This document shows positions 13,210 through 17,040 of a DNA stretch of 17,040 bases, in pieces. The first letter of the stretch is position 1, and every line of letters begins with the position of its first letter. The DNA lies in NCBI GenBank assembly GCA_031263265.1, contig JAISGE010000148.1, positions 1 to 17,040 on the forward strand, written 5' to 3'. Made by a program: the position numbers and the translations under genes. The DNA is from Treponema sp. (GTDB taxonomy: Bacteria; Spirochaetota; Spirochaetia; Treponematales; Breznakiellaceae). The notes under the pieces were generated by a model, which saw only the letters and a list, made by a program, of their open reading frames with translations, ran no database searches and was not told where the DNA came from.

Positions 13210-16200
13210 TATATTAACCCCATTGAACAAATAATACGGGCTTCTTTTGATTCCCGTTTATCTTCAGTTTTGATACATAGTCTGTCCTGATCGTTCAGGC
13301 TGCACAGCATTTCTATCAGTTTGTCATTGTCTATGCCTGATTTCAATTCACGGTTGATCGCGTCTATGGCTTCCTCTTTGAGGGGAAAGCGGTAAATATC
13401 CTCATGCATGCGCTTAATTTCTTCAGTAACAAACAAGCCACCCTTGTTTACGCGAAGCCACTGGTCAAGGCGGGTGTATGCCCGATACCGCGCACCGGTA
13501 CTCCGACCAAGCTGACCGCCGACTTTATCGTTGAATTCGCTGATGTATTCTATTGCTTTTGTTGTTAGCGCATGGTGGTGCTCCTTTCGGGGCAGCGCTG
13601 GTTCATCATAATCGCATTTTAAGATCTTGAGGACTTCAAACGGCGATTGGGAAACCATAGCGCCTTTTTCATCTACCCAGGCAAGGCAGTCGTTGTCATC
13701 AGAAGTTCTGGCGTAAACGATAACTCCCGCCTGATCTGCAACAAGTAGGGCACTGTCTGTATCCGCCTTTTTGGTTGAATAGACCACATTGGACAGTTCA
13801 GGAATTTTGTTTTTCAGTTCCGGGTGTTTTTCACAGCCGTTTTTCCATATCTGGTAACAGTAGGAAGCAAGGTCAACTTCCGCATCCTCTTCTTCATCAA
13901 GGATACCGGCCTTCTCGTTGTAGAGGTCCTTAATGTTCACCGGGTCACCGTCGAAAAACACTTCATCTGAACCGACCGCTTCAGAGTTTTCTTTTATACG
14001 CCGCTGTAAGCGCCCTCGCAAATTAAGGATTGTTTCAAGACCGTCTTCGGGTAGGAAGGAATAGCAAAATATTTTATCGCTTTTCTGTCCGATACGGTCC
14101 ACGCGGCCTGCCCGCTGTATCAGGCGGATAATGGCCCAAGGCAGATCGTAATTTACCACGATATGGCAGTCCTGCAAATTCTGGCCTTCGCTTAATACAT
14201 CGGTGGCAATCAATACCCGGATTTCTTTGAACTGATTTTTGCCCAAATGGGCTTTATTGCTCTGCGGGCTGAAACGGCGGGCAAGATCCGTGGCGTTTTC
14301 ACTTAATCCGGTAGCGCACTCCAGACTTTGCAGGCCCCGCAGTTTGAGGGAATTATAGAGATAATAAGCGGTGTCTGAGTATTGGGTAAACACGATTATC
14401 TTTTCATGAGGATATTGCTTTGCAACAAGGCGATACAGGGCGTTAAGCTGACGGTCTTTAGACTGGTCCCAGGATGCACCTTTTTTCAGAATCTTTAACA
14501 ATTCAGCAGTGTCCGCTTCAATATTCTTTTTGAATGTCTTGTTAAAGATGGCACTGTGTATCCATTCGTATTTCTGTTTTTGAGTTGACAAAGTTACATA
14601 GTAATTTTTAGCAAGGCGCATATATTCGGCTTCACCGGTGATGAATTGCTCAACACCGCTGTCCGATTCAGGGTCTTCATCGGTATAGAGAATGTCACTG
14701 ATAATATCCCCCTCCTGTTTGCCTACAGGGAATTTAAGATTGTTTTCGATTGCGTAGATAAAAAGGTAATTGCGCAGAATATGGCGGCCGATGGAGAGCA
14801 GAAATGAATAGCCGGAGCTTTCCAGACGCTTGAAAAGATTTGTCCGGGCAAAGCCCCTAAGCTGACACCCCGCCCTTGCAAGGTTCTCTTTTATTTTTGC
14901 TTCTTCGGTGGTAATGGTTTTGATCGCATCTTTATCTTCGTAGTCTTCATGACCCAGGCCATAGCGAGGAAGGTGCAAACGATTAATGATATTAACCACT
15001 TCATCTGAATAGAGCCGGGCATACTGATCGGTTGTATCCTTTTTCTTAAAGGGATACTCAACTTTTATGGGTATGCGGTCAGGAAAATAACTACGTACTA
15101 TTTCGCCTTTTGCTTCTCCACCAGAAACTTCGCTTCCGGAGAATTCGATGTATTTTCTGCCGTTCGTACTATCGGTTAGTGCATAGTTATTCTTGATGAA
15201 ACTGCGGGTACGGCGCACGAGAAAGAGACGCATAAGGTTTGACCAGTCATCGGAATATTCGCTTTTTTCAAACGCGGCGATAGAGCTGTTTTTTACCTGG
15301 TGCCGGGCTTCAAATTCAACCTTGCCGCCGATTGATTTTATATAATGATCCGGAGAAATACCCAAGTTTGCGTTCTCATCAAGAAATAGCCGTAACTGGC
15401 TTCCCATGTCAAGATAACTTTTATTATAGGGCGTCGCGGTTAAAAGAATTACTTTTGATCCGGCCTCGTTCAAATATTCATGAATTGCACGGTAACGGCG
15501 GCCATCACGGTTGCGGAGGTTGTGGCTTTCGTCAATGATGACCATGCGGAAAGGCCGGGTATGTTTTAGCTTGTTCTGGACTTCGCCTAGAGATATTACT
15601 TCTGCACGCAGGCCGTACTCCAGCTTGTAATCATTCCACATCTCCCGCAAATTCGGGGGGCAGATGATCAAGGTCTGGTAGCCGAAATCGTCCTCGAACA
15701 TTTTTGCCAGAGCGGTGGCGGTGATGGTTTTACCCAATCCGACCACATCGCCAATCATCACACCGCCCTGTTTGTGGAGATGCCGGGCGGCTACCTGTAC
15801 GGCATTTTGCTGGAAGGGAAAAAGAATATGCTTGAATGCTTTAGGCACAGAAAATTCGGCCATCCCCGCGCGGGCTTCCTGAGAAAGATGCCATGCGATT
15901 TTCAGGTATACGTAGTAGGGTTTCAGGGACTCCCCCGCCCAGCTTTCGTCGATTATTTTTACCAGTTCGCCGGTTATGTCCCAACTGTATTGATCGTCCC
16001 AACGATCCTGAAACCACTGCTCAAGTTTCTTTCCTGCATCTTTGTCGGTAACATCAACATTCAATTCACCCTGTTTCAAAAGTCCCGAAAAAGTAAGGTT
16101 GCTGCTGCCCAGATAGCCAATTATGGGAGCGTTATAATCATCCCGGTAGGTAAGATAGAGTTTCGCGTGGAGATTAAACGCTAAGTGGAGTTTAACCACG

Positions 16201-16607
16201 ACCTGTCTGCTTTTTAACTGCTGGGAAAGTCTTTTAAGGGTAGCCTCGTCTTGGTTGTTTGGCCGCCCGATGGTTAGCTGTTTGCGAAATTCGGCTGCCA
16301 TTTCTTTTTTCAGTTTGGCGGCTTTTTCATTGGAAATTTCTTTTTTCTTGAGGGCATAGTAATCTTCAAGGTCTTCCAAAGGATGTTTCTGCATTCCGAT
16401 AAGGACACGGGCTTTATACGTTTTATCGTCTTCGAACCGCTCGTCCAGATGAGCGCCAGGGAGGGCATCTACACTTTCAAGTAGCAAGTCCCATCCCCGC
16501 AGATTGAAATAACCAATACAAAAATCGGCTCGTTTTGCGGTTTCCAGGGTCTTTTTGAGAGCTGTGGCGAGTTTGTCGCCTGCTATATTATCGAAAATCT
16601 GCGGCAA
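13209..16607 (-). CDS. PLD-nuclease/SNF2-type helicase fusion protein
   Basis: A DNA translocase (SF2, SNF2-like) fused to a phospholipase-D-type nuclease domain, 1132 residues from the chosen start. The PLD half (1-230) has HAKLYL with H147/K149, then GSSNLTFSGL; the Asp usually found five residues after the Lys is a Tyr, and only one HKD-like motif exists, so a dimer would be needed. The helicase half has Walker A (GDVVGLGKT, K293), DESH near 358, LLTATP and, in the second RecA lobe, TQYSDT, ATDVLSEGQNL and QRAGRVDRIGQ near 840. The C-terminal 250 residues are unassigned. The start TTG 16607 has a perfect GGAGG six bases upstream; GTG 16634 is in frame but has no ribosome site. Such proteins act in defence, as in DISARM; here it is the first gene of the operon. 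Confidence 0.88.
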   Translation of the reverse strand: MPQIFDNIAGDKLATALKKTLETAKRADFCIGYFNLRGWDLLLESVDALPGAHLDERFEDDKTYKARVLIGMQKHPLEDLEDYYALKKKEISNEKAAKLKKEMAAEFRKQLTIGRPNNQDEATLKRLSQQLKSRQVVVKLHLAFNLHAKLYLTYRDDYNAPIIGYLGSSNLTFSGLLKQGELNVDVTDKDAGKKLEQWFQDRWDDQYSWDITGELVKIIDESWAGESLKPYYVYLKIAWHLSQEARAGMAEFSVPKAFKHILFPFQQNAVQVAARHLHKQGGVMIGDVVGLGKTITATALAKMFEDDFGYQTLIICPPNLREMWNDYKLEYGLRAEVISLGEVQNKLKHTRPFRMVIIDESHNLRNRDGRRYRAIHEYLNEAGSKVILLTATPYNKSYLDMGSQLRLFLDENANLGISPDHYIKSIGGKVEFEARHQVKNSSIAAFEKSEYSDDWSNLMRLFLVRRTRSFIKNNYALTDSTNGRKYIEFSGSEVSGGEAKGEIVRSYFPDRIPIKVEYPFKKKDTTDQYARLYSDEVVNIINRLHLPRYGLGHEDYEDKDAIKTITTEEAKIKENLARAGCQLRGFARTNLFKRLESSGYSFLLSIGRHILRNYLFIYAIENNLKFPVGKQEGDIISDILYTDEDPESDSGVEQFITGEAEYMRLAKNYYVTLSTQKQKYEWIHSAIFNKTFKKNIEADTAELLKILKKGASWDQSKDRQLNALYRLVAKQYPHEKIIVFTQYSDTAYYLYNSLKLRGLQSLECATGLSENATDLARRFSPQSNKAHLGKNQFKEIRVLIATDVLSEGQNLQDCHIVVNYDLPWAIIRLIQRAGRVDRIGQKSDKIFCYSFLPEDGLETILNLRGRLQRRIKENSEAVGSDEVFFDGDPVNIKDLYNEKAGILDEEEDAEVDLASYCYQIWKNGCEKHPELKNKIPELSNVVYSTKKADTDSALLVADQAGVIVYARTSDDNDCLAWVDEKGAMVSQSPFEVLKILKCDYDEPALPRKEHHHALTTKAIEYISEFNDKVGGQLGRSTGARYRAYTRLDQWLRVNKGGLFVTEEIKRMHEDIYRFPLKEEAIDAINRELKSGIDNDKLIEMLCSLNDQDRLCIKTEDKRESKEARIICSMGLI

Positions 16608-16613
16608 AACGTT

Positions 16614-16618
16614 CCTCC
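16614..16618 (-). promoter_or_regulatory. Ribosome binding site deciding the TTG start
   Basis: GGAGG on the - strand ends six bases before TTG 16607. No such site exists before GTG 16634. This is the strongest Shine-Dalgarno sequence of the operon and is why the shorter product is preferred. Confidence 0.7.
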
Positions 16619-16821
16619 AGATGGGAGAATACACCGTATGGAGTTTCTTTTCAACCGGGAGGATTCACCGAGTCATATCACCCTGTTGCAAGGTACGAGT
16701 TGGATCCCACTAAAAGTGATTGACAGAATAAAATTATTTTGTAACTATATCAGCCTGATTTTCTATATTTAGTGCCCTTTATAAATTATAACGCTATATA
16801 GAGCGTACTTTTGCTAAAAGC
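16619..16821. other. Leader/intergenic region of the defence operon
   Basis: No gene is seen in these roughly 200 bases. The stretch from 16720 to 16810 is strongly A+T-rich. It contains the promoter candidate, a small inverted repeat ACGCT (16791-16795) with AGCGT (16802-16806) just upstream of the candidate -10, and a small CACT/AGTG stem near 16709-16719. If transcription starts near 16778, the helicase mRNA leader would be about 170 bases long. Confidence 0.4.
16785..16790 (-). promoter_or_regulatory. Possible -10 box of the defence operon
   Basis: TATAAT is a perfect -10 box on the - strand in the gap before the helicase gene. No matching -35 box lies 16-18 bases upstream (CAAAAG at 17), so either an activator is needed or this is chance in A+T-rich DNA. 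Confidence 0.25.
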
Positions 16822-16847
16822 CGTGAGGCTTCTCAAAGAGCCTCACG
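16822..16847 (-). terminator. Rho-independent terminator of the MotA/ExbB-like gene
   Basis: CGTGAGGCT and AGCCTCACG form a perfect 9-bp stem with an 8-base loop. On the - strand the stem is followed by GGCTTTTAGC, giving a short U run. It starts 29 bases after the stop codon at 16877, the normal place for an end-of-transcript signal, and separates that gene from the defence operon. Confidence 0.6.
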
Positions 16848-16876
16848 ACGAATTTATACGTCAGGGGATAATTGCG

Positions 16877-17040
16877 TTATATGTCAATATTCAACTCAAT
16901 TATTCTCTTCTTTAAAATAATGGAACAGGGCAAAATAATGGCGGCATGTAGTATCACCGCATACAAGAAAGACATCAACACCATGGCGAAGTTTGGACCC
17001 ATTAATGTATAATCATCAGGCGTCACCCATTTCAGTATTG
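16877..17040 (-). CDS. 3' end of a MotA/TolQ/ExbB-like proton-channel protein (partial)
   Basis: Reading from the right edge on the - strand (frame beginning at 17038), 53 codons stay open to TAA at 16877-16879. The peptide contains VTPDDYTLMGPNFAMVLM followed by a hydrophobic stretch and IILKKRIIEL. The GPxxAxxLxxxLYAxIL pattern with PC in the membrane span resembles the last membrane helix of MotA-family stator proteins (typically GPxMAVALLTTLYGxxL). In MotA this helix is followed by about 50 cytoplasmic residues, which are absent here, so a TolQ/ExbB-like or shortened variant is possible. The start is outside the window. A terminator hairpin follows directly, supporting a real gene end. 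Confidence 0.55.
   Translation of the reverse strand, partial: ILKWVTPDDYTLMGPNFAMVLMSFLYAVILHAAIILPCSIILKKRIIELNIDI

Noticed and set aside
10730..15538. Several + strand reading frames of 60-170 codons opposite the helicase and methyltransferase genes
   Set aside because: They lack ribosome sites and family motifs, and they lie wholly opposite genes with clear domains.
9850..16607. Classic type I restriction-modification operon
   Set aside because: There is no HsdS specificity subunit, and the helicase is SNF2-like with a PLD domain, not an HsdR with a PD-(D/E)XK domain.
8900..16607. BREX or full DISARM system
   Set aside because: No PglZ, BrxC, BrxL, DrmA or DrmB is in the window; only the helicase/methyltransferase theme is shared.
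16608..16634. Helicase start at GTG 16634
   Set aside because: It has no ribosome site, while TTG 16607 has GGAGG at ideal distance. It cannot be fully excluded.
16720..16749. + strand promoter beginning with a perfect TTGACA (16720-16725)
   Set aside because: No acceptable -10 box lies 16-18 bases downstream, and no + strand gene follows to the right edge.
1..17040. tRNA genes, CRISPR arrays, transposases or integrases
   Set aside because: No cloverleaf with T-loop consensus, no regularly spaced repeats and no DDE or recombinase motifs were seen on either strand.

Overview
The window looks like a chromosome segment of a spirochaete, most likely a Treponema-type organism. This rests on the character of the housekeeping proteins and on the gene order phoH, HD-hydrolase, ybeY, corC/tlyC, TPR lipoprotein-like gene, which I associate with treponemes from general knowledge; no search was run. 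The housekeeping half has moderate, near-balanced GC, which would fit the higher-GC termite-gut treponemes better than the low-GC oral ones, but the species is inference.

Left part (1-8566, + strand). Positions 1-42 may be the last codons of a gene that starts outside the window. A sigma-70-like promoter (152-180) is followed by a leader that can fold into a multi-branched RNA (about 214-317). Then six genes run without any gap, each overlapping the next by 4 to 23 bases: a CBS/DRTGG/DHH manganese-dependent inorganic pyrophosphatase, a PhoH-like ATPase, a 7TM-HD cyclic-dinucleotide phosphodiesterase of the PgpH/YqfF type, the rRNA-maturation endoribonuclease YbeY, a CorC/TlyC CBS-domain protein and a secreted TPR protein. 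This reads as one transcription unit joining phosphate/nucleotide homeostasis, RNA maturation and envelope functions. It ends at a strong hairpin (8621-8648).

Right part (8663-16607, - strand). A convergent operon holds three tightly coupled genes and a small trailing one. The first, starting at a TTG with an ideal ribosome binding site, encodes a PLD-nuclease/SNF2-helicase fusion. The second encodes a gamma-type adenine-N6 DNA methyltransferase of the Eco57I kind with an N-terminal extension and a C-terminal target-recognition region. The third encodes a 316-residue single-span membrane protein that I cannot assign. Both junctions are TAATG (stop and start share one A), so the three products are probably made in fixed proportion. 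A 69-residue, apparently truncated nucleotidyltransferase (MNT) fragment follows after 27 bases. The last 1 kb of the methyltransferase gene and the membrane-protein gene are much richer in A+T than the rest, with a sharp step near 10860. I read this operon as a restriction-like, DISARM-reminiscent but reduced anti-phage system with a membrane component; its function is inference.

Right edge (16608-17040). The region holds the operon leader with a possible -10 box, a terminator hairpin oriented on the - strand (16822-16847) and, from 17040 to 16877, the 3' end of a MotA/ExbB-like membrane protein gene. No tRNA, rRNA, CRISPR array or insertion sequence was seen.
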